Shown here one piece after another: positions 34,214 to 45,200 of a stretch of 64,000 bases of DNA. The first letter of the stretch is position 1. Every line of letters begins with the position of its first letter. Made by a program: the position numbers and the translations under genes. The notes beneath the pieces were generated by a model. The model was not told the origin of the DNA and ran no database searches. It saw only the letters and a program-made list of their open reading frames with translations. The stretch covers positions 327,001 to 391,000 of the forward strand of contig CAJNDS010001112.1 in assembly GCA_905221605.1 (NCBI GenBank), given 5' to 3'. This stretch comes from Symbiodinium natans. Its lineage: Eukaryota; Sar; Dinophyceae; Suessiales; Symbiodiniaceae.

Positions 34214-36330
34214 CTTACATGCTACAAGTAGCTGCCAGTGCTCAAAGAGAATCCGCTCGACCATGCTCAACGCCTCCTCCTCCTCCGCTGCTTCCTGCTC
34301 TGGGGCGTCCTCAGCTTCTTCTGCAGCCTGCAGCAAGCAACCAGGCAACCTTTTGTCGGAGCAAGGCCAGTTTGTGAATGCCGCATCCTCTCATCAACCT
34401 GCCTCTGCCACTGCCATCTCTTTGTCTGAATCTGCCACATCCTGCAGAATTTTGCGAGCACTGGGGGTCGTTCCTCCTGGAGCAAAGAAAGCCAGATTTT
34501 AAAGTCCTCATCCTGCGCTGGTTGTGCCTCCGCATTTTGCTTGAGAGAAAGAGCTGTCGGGAGACAAAAACCCAAGTGCAAACCACGAGAGCTTTTCTGA
34601 ATCGCAACAGGCTAATTGCCTCGGCTTCCTTCATTTCGACATCCTCCACGTCGCGGCTTTCAACATCTGTCGAATCAGCAGCATGTGCGAAGAGTCCTCC
34701 GCGGTTCCCTCAATCGCTTCCACGGCGGCTTCTTCTGCCTGCTCTTCTGGCATCGCCTCTAAACTTGTGGAAGTACCGTTGTGGACAGAACAGGCCCCCA
34801 TGTACATCTATGGTCTACAAAACAGACCCCCAACCCTGCCTGTTGCTTTTCTGCCCCCGCCCCTCTGCGGCTGCCCTCAGGGCCGCCGCTCACAGGGCCG
34901 CGGGACAACAACCTTTCTTGCCCCCCGGCCCCAAAAAAAAAAAACCTCCTGCGCTCCCCCACCCACATTTTTGGGCTCAACTGAGGCACAGCCCTACGCT
35001 CTTGCTGCCTCAGCCCGAACCCCAGGTTCCCTCCCCCCATCCCCGGCTCCGGGTTCGAGCGCTTAGAGGCCCGAGGGCTTGTGAGGGTTTCGGGCTTCCG
35101 CCAAGCCCGAAACGGGCAAGAAATTACTCGCGTAACTATGTACATAGACGGGATGAAGATGTGCGACCGTGCCCGGCAATATTTGCTCAATAATCGCTTA
35201 AACAGAAATACATACATTCACTTATTTACATACATCAACACAGACAGAAAACTCCATCACTTGATCTTTCGTTTTCTGCTTGAACCGGATAGAAGAAAAC
35301 GGTTATCTCCTCTGTTATCCTTCTAGCCCAGAGCCACAGCGCGAGCCACAGCAGCCTCTAAAAAGTTCTCCTGTTCCTACTGAGTCTGCTGCAGTCGGGT
35401 TTACCTCTTTGCCGTAAGCCACGTAAACATGCTGCAGCGTCTCTATCACCTTGGCTATCTGACCGGATGGTGCAATGGACTGGCCTCCTGAGGCTCTTCC
35501 ACATGCTCTTCTTCTGCAACTGCCTGTGAGCCAATAGAACAGCCAACCCATTGTTTGCCATGCTCTTGGAGGAACCCTTTTTGCAACCCTTGACCCTAAA
35601 CCACCGTGAAATCAACAGATTAGTGATTAGTGTCAAGAAAGCGAGCCACTTAAGCACCACAATATGCAAGCCTCACAGTCTGCCAGGTCCTCCTCCTCCT
35701 CTTCCTGCAATATTTGGTTCAAGCTTGGACTGTGTTTCTTCGGGGCAGGATCAATGCCCCGAGACATGGGCGGCACCACGAGATACCATATGGTAACAAA
35801 GAATATGGCCTGTTCATCATTGACAGTGTCCAGGAATGCCTTCGAAGACTCAGCTCTCCAAATGCAAACAGGTGACAGGGCTGAGTGCTCGCAGGTAACC
35901 CTAAACCCTGAACCCTAAACCCTAAACCCCTTTTTTGCAGCTGGGACTCTTTGAAACCCTAAACCCCTAAACCCCTAAACCCCTAAACCCCTAAACCCCA
36001 AAAAGTACCAGTACCAACCTTCTGGGGTGACAAGCCTCGGCGGCGGCAGGCTCCAGCTCAGCTTCTTCTTCCTCCTCCTCGGCAGCTTGCTGCCCTGCCT
36101 GCACATCTACAGCGACACGAACAAACGGCCCCCCCCATCCACATGACCACTGCTTCACTTCTACTTCTGGGGGTGATCTTTGGATATCTTTGGGGAATGG
36201 GTGCGCCGCAGCAGTCCTCGCCATGGTTGCAAAGCTCATCGCTGGGAATCTCTTCCTCGCAAATATGCAGTCAGACAGTTGGTAGGACCTGGTAGGGTGA
36301 GATCGGGTCCTCGTGGTCACATCCGTACTC
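34214..36330 (-). CDS. acidic multi-exon gene, probable source of the tandem array
   Basis: Minus-strand exons in order: near 36030-36110 (DVQAGQQAAEEEEEEAELEP); near 35685-35715 (EEEEEDLADCE); near 35560-35580 (MANNGLAVLLAH); about 35500-35530 (AVAEEEHVEEPQ, left at GA); about 35410-35463 (IAKVIETLQHVYVAYGKE, left at GT); near 34680-34760 (EAMPEEQAEEAAVEAIEGTA); near 34625-34670 (DVESRDVEDVEMKEAEA); up to 34477 (AEAQPAQDEDFKIWLSLLQ, left at GA); 34399-34441 (DVADSDKEMAVAEA, left at GT); 34214-34320 (EEAEDAPEQEAAEEEEALSM then VERILFEHWQLLVACK, left at GC). The last three correspond to exons a, b and c of the array in order and phase, and exon c is longer and uninterrupted here. The product is strongly acidic, with no named domain. 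Joins upstream of 34477 are only partly phase-checked. Confidence 0.48.
34890..35300. other. no gene; C- and A-rich low complexity
   Basis: Includes an A run at 34933-34944. Overlapping Pro-rich frames on the plus strand look like composition artefacts. It lies between exon candidates of the acidic gene and is probably intron. Confidence 0.4.
35897..35999 (+). repeat. interstitial telomere-like tracts
   Basis: Two blocks, 35897-35930 (CCCTAAA with one CCCTGAA) and 35955-35999 (CCCCTAAA repeated five times), separated by about 25 unrelated bases. They sit between exon candidates of the acidic gene. Confidence 0.85.
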
Positions 36331-36644
36331 ATCTTGCGCTACCGCCTCCTCGCAGAGCAGCCCAACAAGATGCCCAGCCGAAATGGGTCGGAGCCCGCGG
36401 CGTTCGGCTCGAATAGAGGGGAAAACCCACGCAAAAAAAAAAAAAAACTAAGCAGTAACTAAGCTAAAGCTATCTTGGCTCCTCGGGGCTGCCGCTTGCT
36501 TCCTGGACAGAGTCATGCTCGTCCGCGGCATCCTGGGAATTCCAGGTCAAAGGATGCAGCAAGACCCCCCATGCCCCCCCCCCCCCCCATCACGCAGAAG
36601 CCTAGAGAAGCCGCAGCAAGCAAGAATTAAGGACTCTGAAGCAT

Positions 36645-36715
36645 GGGCCCTTGAGTTTTCTAGGGTGCCTAGAGGGTTCAGGGTATATAAGGTCTTTCCA
36701 ATGAAGGGCCCACAC
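36645..36715 (+). other. dispersed element with TATA-like core, copy 3 (short)
   Basis: TTCTAGGGTGCCTAGAGGG, then TTCAGGGTATATAAGG and AATGAAGGGCCC repeat the order seen at 8685 and 11903 but with the outer parts missing. Weaker than the other two copies. Confidence 0.35.
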
Positions 36716-36989
36716 GAAGGGACCATGTAGCTACGCTGAGATTACACCCCCCCCCCTCCAGGTAATCCAAGTTGCTATGTCGGTCGCAGCTGCAAAGTAT
36801 GCCATCGCGCGTGAAGCCAGATCACCCTGCAAGCCCTTTGTCAAGAGCCAAAGCTGCGCCCAGGAGAGAGAGTCTGACTTGTCCCAAGGCAGCTAGGTGT
36901 CACGAGTCATGAGACAAAGGTAGATGAGGTAGATAAGCACGATATGTGCTAATGGTCCTTTCGCATCTCCGCAAGCGAGGGGAGGGGGA

Positions 36990-37310
36990 GCTGTGACTTA
37001 CACCAGCCTGACATCATTGCAAGCGGGCTGAGTCGTAGAGCACGCCACTTGCCTCCTCAATCATGGAAACCACCTGGTTCTGAATGTCATGGCCTGGGCA
37101 TAAAGTAAGAGCAGGCTTGCGGGCGAGTTCCCTTCACCATGTCTGCACTGCACACCTTTTCAATGTCGGCTTGTCTGGATTTCCTGTTCTGCTTCCAGCT
37201 CTCTTCAAGACTGGAGCATTGCAAAACGCAAGTCGAGGAGACATAGGCCACCCCAAACAGTTTCCCATTACCACTGGTAATCCCAGAAAGGAAGATGTGC
37301 AAGCTTTAGG
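36990..37310 (-). CDS. candidate exons, unknown product
   Basis: A minus-strand frame near 37010-37075 encodes NQVVSMIEEASGVLYDSARL with a stop soon after. Another near 37105-37205 encodes EESWKQNRKSRQADIEKVCS. They lie just downstream of the PX gene stop, on the same strand. No family, and the join is unresolved. Confidence 0.25.
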
Positions 37311-37640
37311 TCATGAACTCCTGGGGTACCATCCTTAGCTTACTGCACCTGCCGCCCTGCAGGGTCATTGACGAGTAGCCCCTCGGCAATAGCCAATCAC
37401 TGCTGCAGATCTGCTCGGGCAAGTCTGCGCATAAGCCCCGGGAAATTGCTGTACATGTCTGCTTGATGGCAGCGGGTGAGCACATACTGCGCTACATCGA
37501 CTTGTAACTGCCCTCAGGCTCAAGCAGCTTGAGGGCAGTTCTGAAAGCCCTACGGACCTAAAGATTACAGATTAAGGCGAGGGCACGTAACTCGAGAGCC
37601 CACCTCAACATCGAACAAACATCAAAGTTGCCTCAGCTTC

Positions 37641-39999
37641 TCAGAGGTGACCTCTGCCATTGCAGCCTGTGCAATCTTCACAGAAGAAGCACCTCTCATC
37701 CTCGTCCTTCGCGGCTCAGTGAGCAGTGACTACTCCCTTTCTTTAGCATGCTTGCACGGTCGTCCTTGTCGTGATTCATGGAGGAATTGTGCGAGAAGCC
37801 GCGGCCGTGGCACTTGTAGCATCGCTGGGCACCAGCGAACCAGCCACCACCACTGCCGGCAGAGATGTGTCCCGTCCCGTTGCAACCAGTGCAGTCTTTG
37901 CAGAAGAAACACCTCTCATCCTCGTCCTTCATGCCAGGACACTGTCTACTTCATGTCTGCTGCACCCGACTCCCCCCTCCCTTGACAAAACTCCTTGTCG
38001 TGGTTCATGGTGGAATCGTGTGAGAAGCCACGGCCATGGCACTTGTAGCATCGCTCTCTGCCGAAGCCACCGAACATTGCGCCTGCAGGATGGCATCGGG
38101 AGTTCAGCTGTCCAATAGCTTTCCAGTGAGAGTCAGGATGCCGTCTGCTGAGTTTGCACTTTATGATTACTGTCTTTCTTTCTACTTCTTGGCAGACGTG
38201 ACGTGCATCAACAAATTCACAAAAGAAAGGCACCCATGCAAGTTGCAAACAACGCTAGCCTCCAAAGTCACCATCGCCCTGGTTGTATCCCCGCTGTTGG
38301 TGGTGGCCGAACTCAGAATGGCCAGAGTGACCATACTCGGAGTCACGATGCCCAGAATCATGCCCGTGGCCCTTGCCTCAGTCAATGGCCTCGCACCGGG
38401 GCCAACTACCTTGAACCTCTTGGACTTGACAAAAGCCACCAAACCAAGAAATCCACCTGATCCTCGAACCGCATGACAGACCGACAAGCAGCTCAAAGGA
38501 GCACAGGAAGATCTCGCCATAACAGCCAAGGAGCCGTGGACTCCCAGCACGGTGCCCAGCCCAACAGCAAGTCCTGCGGCCCCGGCCGCCAGCTTTGCAC
38601 CGTCGCCGAGGCTAGCGCCTGGCCTGGGCGAGCCGCATGGCATGCGAAAGTTGTAAAATGCCTGTGGGTGAGCTTGAATTGGGTCTTGGGACTGTCTGGG
38701 TCTAAGGTAAGCTCATTGGCTTTCTTCTGCCCTACGAGACATACGAGACAAACGGCCCGCAAGCCAGTGACTGCAAGACGTGCTGAGGAGAGAGCTGTGA
38801 TACATCAGGTTGAGCATAGGCTCCTGGGAGAGCCTGCGCCTGCACTGACACTGGCATTCCTTGGGCAATGTCGTGGCCAGTCGGCATTCCTTGTGCTGAC
38901 ACGGCTTGATTTGGGAAGGCTTGCGCCTGCAGCGGTATGGCTTGTGCCACTATGGGGACTGCTTGCCCCACCGTTCCGCTCACGGGCTGCCCTTGCACAG
39001 GTAAGGCCTGTCCTGCCGGCAACGGCAGCACTTGTCCTAGTGCAGGCTGCGGTAGAGCTTGCCCCGGCATGGGCACCACTTGCCCCATCACCGGCATAGC
39101 CTGCGCCTGCACAGGCACAGCTTGTCCTGGCACAGCCATCGGAACAGCTTGCTCCGACACAGCCTGCTCCTGCACCGGAACCGGTTGCCCCATCACTGGC
39201 TGCGCCTGTCCCGGCATTGCTTGCACCAATGGCGCAGGTTGCCCTGGCACAGCTTGCTCCTGCGGTTCAGGTGGCAGGGCAGGTGCACAAGGCGCACTGG
39301 CCATCATGGCCTGCATGGGATCAGCGGACACTGCGGCGGGCTGGACTTGCCCAATTGCAACTGCTGGTATATCTGGCATTGCCTGCGGCATGGCAACTGG
39401 CAGCTGAGCGTTGGCCACTGCGACTGCCGGCAGTGTGCCTGGGGCAACCACAGGGTTGGCCACTGGCATGGGGGTCGGTGCCAGGGTAGCTACGACTGGC
39501 TGGGCATATGCTGGAGCCGGCTGCAACCACTGCTGTAGTATTGGTAGCTGCGCCAGGCTTTGAAGCTGCTGCGCGAGTTGCGCAAGGTAGTTGGCCAACC
39601 CAACCTGACGTTTCTGGTTGAAGTCCCCAATGTTGAACATTGCCCGGAAACCAAACGTACCTCTCCAGCCGTTCGCTATGCTTGACAACATGTCCGCTGA
39701 AAGACTATTCGCGGAACACCCGTGCAACTCGAAAGAGTCCTGCCTTGCTCAGGCAGTGGCGGTCTCGCGAAAGGAGATGTAGATAGCATTGCATCCAGAT
39801 GCAAAAATTCGTGATATGTCTTCTTCACCTGCCACTGCTGCCCTCTCTCGGTGACCAGGATGTGGTACCAAATTATCCCTGCAGATCCAAGTTGGAATGA
39901 GACAGGTGCTTGACTGGCATTGCCGAAGGCTATGCAAAAAAACTCCCGGCCCCAGCCTGACACGTCCACCCGATCGACCAGCTGCAGTTGCACAGTCAT
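37641..39999 (-). CDS. PX-domain protein with Pro/Gln/Ala-rich middle and C-terminal CxxCxGxG zinc modules
   Basis: A seven-exon model, complement(37641-37706, 37765-37926, 37994-38082, 38260-38371, 38410-38623, 38757-39660, 39744-39999), totals 1803 bases, 600 residues plus stop, with every junction in phase. Exon 1 and the start of exon 2 form a PX domain (WYHILV, QQWQVKKTYHEFL, RPPLPEQG, FNQKRQVGLANYLAQL), a phosphoinositide-binding fold; the usual RRY motif is KKTY. About 230 residues of degenerate GQAVPVQAQAMP repeats follow, then a Gly/Ala helix (AKLAAGAAGLAVGLG), a Gly/His segment (GHGHDSGHRDSEYGHSGHSE), and two copies of a Cys module: RCYKCHGRGFSH with NHDK, joined to DEDERCFFCKDCTGCNGTGH. 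Four introns begin GC or GA, and most repeat the exon-end bases at the acceptor. The 38-base intron 38372-38409 and the middle of exon 5 are the least sure parts. A membrane-trafficking or zinc-binding scaffold role is inference. Confidence 0.72.
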
Positions 40000-40099
40000 G
40001 GCTGCGAAGGTTAGGAAGCGTTGATATTTAGAGTGCAACCAAAAGGCGCCGAAGGCCGTTCTGTTGCAGGCAAACACTATGTAATTGTGCATGTTTCTC

Positions 40100-40530
40100 G
40101 GCTACTTGATTAGGTTGCTTTTGCGCTTTGGAAACTGCACCCGTGTGCTTGCATCGAACCAGAACAAAGTGGGCTGCAAGACCAGCAGCCATGTTTGCGG
40201 ATTGCGGGCTCTCGAAGTCTGAAAACGGCAAAACGACCCGAGATCGTGGCGCTGATCCGAAGGCACACAAAGGCTGCCCGCTAAACCGGCCCGAAGCATT
40301 CGCCGGCACTCCTCGCGCGGAGTACATTTTTGACAATCAAAATTTCGGGATGACCTGCATTCGGCTTTACGATACCGTGGGGGTGACACATCGAGAGGGG
40401 GATGCTAGCAGCTCTGGCCAGCATCCCCCGCATCTCCATTGCAGCGACGGAAGGGCGTCAGTCATCGCATCCAACATCCTTTACTTCGGGAATATTCCTT
40501 AACTTGCAATAATGTTGTGTTGAATTACGC
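40100..40530. other. no gene recognised
   Basis: Region upstream of the PX gene, expected to hold its 5' untranslated part. Short frames only. Confidence 0.4.
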
Positions 40531-40534
40531 ATGG

Positions 40535-40912
40535 AGTTTTGGCAACGCAACAGTTCGGCACAGTTGCCCGCCTGAGCCTCCCTGGCATGCTTAGTAAGGC
40601 AACACTTCCGTACAGTTGCCCGCCTGAGCCTCCCTTGCCGGCTCAACAAGGCAACAGTCGCCTGCCTTAAGGCAACATGTCGGTACAGTTGCCTCGGTAG
40701 AGTTGCCCGCCTGAGCCTCCCTTGGCCTGCTTCAGAAGGCAACATGTCGGTACAGTTGCCTTCTATGTGCGGCCGCATTCTGGCACGGTTGCTCCGCACA
40801 GCCTCCCAGGCCTGCTTAGTGTGTGTGTGGCCACATTCCGGTACAGTTGCCCGCCTGAGCCTCCCTGGCTGCTATTGCGTGTGGCCACATTCCGGTACAG
40901 TTGCTCGCCGTC
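40535..40912 (+). repeat. tandem repeats with GGCAAC...GTTGCC inverted arms
   Basis: About six imperfect units of roughly 55-85 bases. Most contain GGCAAC, a spacer ending GGTACA or CGTACA, then GTTGCC, which is the reverse complement of GGCAAC and would form a small hairpin, followed by CGCCTGAGCCTCCCT. Later units keep GTTGCC but replace the left arm with TGTGGCCACATTCC. Non-coding. Confidence 0.75.
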
Positions 40913-40919
40913 GCCTTTT

Positions 40920-41945
40920 TTTGCACAAGGACCATGACTGGGTCCGTGGGATCTTGGGCGCCAAAGACTCAAGCCAAGCCACTCAAATCAACCCGAATCA
41001 AAGAAATGCCCAGGGCTCAAGCTGGTGTCCTCGGGAATGTCAGCAAGCGGATGGTTCAAACACTCGGCAACCTTGTTAAAGCCTGGGCTCACTGGCAGCG
41101 GGGGTCCATTGTTCTTCTTGTATAGCGGCATGCAAAGGCGATTCTGAATGCTCAGGTGCCCGTTTATGCCTTTAAAGAGCCCAACAAGACAAGGACCACC
41201 TGGTGTGACATGCCAGTGTCATGACTGCAGCGAATAACTTCACCAAAAAAACGCTTTAAGTTTCAGACTTCCCGACCCCTTCCGGCTGTAACACACTAGC
41301 ACCCACTAGCCGTCACTAGCCTGAACTCGTGCGGTTCGCCGAACCTGAACCATGTGGCTGAGCAACTTTTCTGCGACACGCCCTGCTGCTTGAGGAAGGT
41401 GGCCTCAAGCAAAACACCACCGCTCTGTTCACGCGCACAGCAGCACTGATCAACAGGCATCGGGCAACACTCCAACCTGGCAAATTCAGGGCTGCCTACT
41501 CTGTAACCCACCCACACCTAGGCAGACCAGCCGTGGGGTAGCAAGTTGGGATAGGGCTTAGGGCAGCAAAGCCTACGAAACCTTGCAACGGTCTTGATAT
41601 CAGACCAGCCACATTCTGTTTTGCCAGCGGCTCTTCCGCTGCGGGCCTCGGCTCTACTTTGCCGGTAAGATCCGTCAAGATTCGTTGACGCTCCCATGGG
41701 TTCAGAAGAATTACAGGAGTCCGCTGTGTTCAACCAAGGCTTCAAAAAGCGTCAAGGGGCACATGACCTACGAAGCCCGCATCCATGCTGGGGCTTCCGC
41801 TGCGTCGCCTTGCGCTTGGGGGACATGATGGTCGGACAAAGTCGAAGGTTTGTCTCTCGTCAGGGCCAAATGATAGCAGGCTCGATCGAAGAGCTTGCAA
41901 GAGTTGATGCAAGCAAACAGCTTCAACCTAGTTATTATCCTAGTT
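40920..41945. other. no gene recognised
   Basis: Only short frames without exon-like composition on either strand. Confidence 0.4.
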
Positions 41946-41948
41946 CAA

Positions 41949-41987
41949 CAACAGTCAACAACAGTCAACAACAGTCAACAACAGGTC
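41949..41987 (+). repeat. 10-base tandem repeat
   Basis: Four near-perfect copies of CAACAACAGT. Confidence 0.85.
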
Positions 41988-42232
41988 TTGCATGGTCCTG
42001 CCCGCAAATTTTCTGACCACTGTATTGACAAACATACTGGTGAGGCACTCCTGACGCAACTGTGGAACAGATTCCCAGAAGCTCCATTCCAACAACGTCC
42101 AGTCCGAACAACCATTCCCGCAGACTACGGGGGGAGACCAGGCTGTTGGGCTCTCCACCTTTACCTCACAATCTCACAGAGTTGCCACGGAAGCAGATTG
42201 CAGCAAATTCTGACAGTCATGGTGGCCATGGG

Positions 42233-45200
42233 CTATGACTTCCATGCCATGCCCTTCTCTAGCAACTCCTCGTCCCCAGAATCCCATGTAGGTTGATCAT
42301 CAGCATCATCCGGGTTTGAAAGCTCCGGTTCCTCATCCTTCAAGGCCGGCAGTCTGCTAATACTCTTAGCATCCTCCTTCAGCAGCGAGCCATATCGAAG
42401 CTGGAGAAACTTGGCAGTGATTGGGCAAAGCGTGTACTGCGCAACCCAAGCAAGCAGCGGAGCTCTTTGGCGAGAGACATGGTTCAGCACATACAAGGTG
42501 CGGTTGTTCAAAGTCCAAAAAGACGAGTTGAATCGCACCACGGCAATGGGAAGGTCCGCAGGCCTCAACTTGCCATTTTTCAGATCTTTCGCCACCGCCT
42601 CAACTCGGCAGCCCTTAAATCGGCCGTGGATGAACTTGCCAGCGATGGAGGTCTGGGTGAACTTTATTTGGGAGACTGGCACCTCCATGAGCCCTGGCAC
42701 CATGCTGCCAAAGAGACGCTCGTCCCCGTCGCCCTCTTTGAAGATGTCTGCCAGGAGTTTGCTGAGCAATGGCAGCTCGGCCAACAACGGACGGAAGGGT
42801 GCCGAACCTGCCACCTCAACTTCTGCATCGACGCCTTCCCGCAGCAGCGGCAGCTTTGGCAACTGCCTGGACTTGTTGGCGCTGGTGCTGGGAGGCTGCG
42901 GCTCTCGCTTGGAGGTGTCAGGATTTTCCCCATCCTGTGCATGCCCCGACTTCTTCTCCCTGCCTTCCATCTTGTTGGACTTGGACTTCGCCCCCTTTGC
43001 AGAGTCTTTCTCTTTGCCAGAATCTTGGGAGGACGAGGGAGGGACGCACGGAGCCTCAGACCCGCTCGCTGACTCAGGCTGAGGGGAGATCATGACACCA
43101 AGGCACGCAACAAAGAACTCTAGAATCCGTCCTTCCTGTGCTTCACCAGCACCCGTCCGCTCGACATCTCCTCGGCATACCTCTGCCGGCAGCTTCCGAA
43201 CGATCTGGCCATCTTCAGCTATTACCCAGAAGCCGTTGTGCTTCAGCTCCTCAAGCTCAGCACACTCAAGCGGAAGCTGTCCGCGCTTCCATTCGGCCGA
43301 TAGGAAATCATATACTGCAAGCAGATAGCGAGACTCCAGTTTCGCAACTCGCGCCAGCAAGGCGAGCAACACAGCACATGTCGGAGCAACGACGATGCCG
43401 AGCAGTTGCTGAGCTAAGCCTTCAAGTTCCGCCTCCTCCGCGATGTCCACCACGTACTCTGGGCCAGTGAATTGCAGAAACCGAGGCCCGAGCAGACGTT
43501 CGGAGTGCTTCCGCTTCTCAGGCTCCCGGCCGACCGTGCGGACGCGGCCAGAGCGGTCTTCGATCTCGCATCGGCTGCGCAGCTCCCTGAGATCAACGGA
43601 CTTGCCATAGAAGCTTAGAAGAGCCCTCAGGTCGCCCGCAATGCCAGGAAGTGCAAAGAGGCCCTTTGGCAGGCGCACGCTGCCTACACAAGGACGTGCA
43701 CCCAAACGCAGGAAGACGAGCTCCCACCAAAGCCTGGCTTTCACACCCGCGGCTCCTGGCGGTTCCAAGATGAAATCACTGCCCTCAGAGTTGCCACGTA
43801 AGGGTTTGCAGCCAAGGAAGAAAGGGGAGTGCAACTCTCTGGCATCGCAGCGGAGCCTGCCGCCACCACCGCGCGATGGAACCAGAACTGATCGGAGTAG
43901 CTTCTCCATCTCCCCCACAGTCTGCATTGCCAGCCAGCTCTCGGTCGCCGAGCTTGACAGGATTTCGTCCCAGTGCCGGCCCAGATACGCGAGCTTTGAC
44001 CAGGAGAAGCGCTGATCCTGGCACTAGCATATGTCGAATCAGATGAATCTTAATAGTCTTCATGCATAGCTCAACCACACAGAATCTTAATAGTCTTCAT
44101 GCATAGCTCAACCACACAGCCTAGGTCTAGGACCTTAGTGGGGGGAACAGTCGAACAATCAAAAAATGAGCTTGCCGGTGCCATCACGAACCCTACAAAG
44201 CACCAATGCATCCTCCATGGTCGACAGGCCCAAGTTCTGCTGCACAATTGCATAAGCGACGTCTCGCGGCTGCGCAGTCCACCCGCACCCCAGGAGGTTG
44301 AGCAGGTCCCTGTCCTCGCGGCAGCCTTGCTCTGCGTGCAACACTCGGAGAAGATCCTTCGGAGCATTCCTGGGCAGAGACCAAAAGATGTGACCTTCGT
44401 CACATGCTCTCCAGGGTGATGCTGCGCACGCCCCAGTTGTCACGTCTGGGTCATCACCTTCGGCAAGTGGGAAGAGCGGCACCTTCCGCAAAGCCATCGT
44501 ATCGATGTCGTGCTTCTGCCAAGCCAGCTCCTGTGTGACCTTCTTTCGCCATTGATTGCCCCTGGCCTGCATCATCAGAAATCGGCATGCGCGCAAACAC
44601 ACATGTGCACATTGCACCCAACTGCTAACAAACAACCCAAACTTACAACCAATTGCAGCAACCCGTCCTCCCAACGGGAGCGTTCAGCGTTGGGTGGGTC
44701 GCCGGGCAAGCAGAGGAGCCGAAGCAAGTCGGCGACCCCAAACTCCCGAAGGCCAAGGTCCGTGCCTTCAGGAAGCTGGCTCCTGGCTGCAACACCATCT
44801 ACGAATTGCTTAAGAACCCCCAAAAAATGAAAATATTCTTCCTTACAAGAGTAATATAGGGATGAGTATTTGGCGTTTTTGGGGTGCTCTTAAGCAAATA
44901 GTAGGAAGGCCCTTTCGAAGCTAACTTCGTCAAGCCAAAGTGCAAGTACTCCGGCGATGGGATGCCCAAGTCCAACATCTCCAATTCCTTCGGTCCCAAC
45001 GCAAGCTCTCCTCGGGCCAATGTGAGTTGTCCAAGCTTGAAAAGACAAGTTGGCAACGCACGTGATCCAGGATTGCAGAAGTTGTACGGTTATGCTTTCC
45101 CTGAACTGCTGAAGGTCCAATCTCCTGGGCGCCGAGACATGATGAATCCATCCAAGAATGTCGTCGAGGCTCTAAGTGCCAGGCGGGGATTTGAGAAGCC

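Larger units (their letters stand above)
20085..34480 (-). repeat. ~14-copy tandem array of 0.9-1.4 kb units carrying acidic exons
   Basis: The block starting AGTCCTCCGC recurs at 20141, 21286, 22422, 23372, 24265, 25297, 26329, 27359, 28563, 29581, 30791, 32167 and 33463, with a diverged copy near 34255. Spacings are 1145, 1136, 950, 893, 1032, 1032, 1030, 1204, 1018, 1210, 1376, 1296 and about 790. Each unit has, in minus sense, the same exon cluster: acidic exon a (AEPAAEEAAAEDLCATM), short exon b (DESPASDKEMTAVEA) and acidic exon c (EEVAVAAPEEEATQIAED), then a further conserved segment with GTFDARDTKDP. A 150-250 base spacer of degenerate CCCTAAA-like sequence separates units. The units differ by substitutions and indels, so they are of different ages. 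The diverged copy at 34.2-34.5 kb forms part of a longer acidic gene and looks like the source. Confidence 0.85.

Noticed and set aside
38937-39538. Plus-strand Cys/Gly/Thr-rich frames that look like a repetitive secreted protein
   Set aside because: They are the antisense of the Pro/Gln/Ala repeats of the PX gene, whose exon borders and PX motifs fix the minus strand.
40535-40912. CRISPR array
   Set aside because: Units are imperfect, spacers are not unique or constant in length, the genome is eukaryotic, and no cas-like gene is present.
42411-43095. Plus-strand frames of about 200 codons
   Set aside because: Antisense shadows of the last exon of the NO VEIN-like gene.
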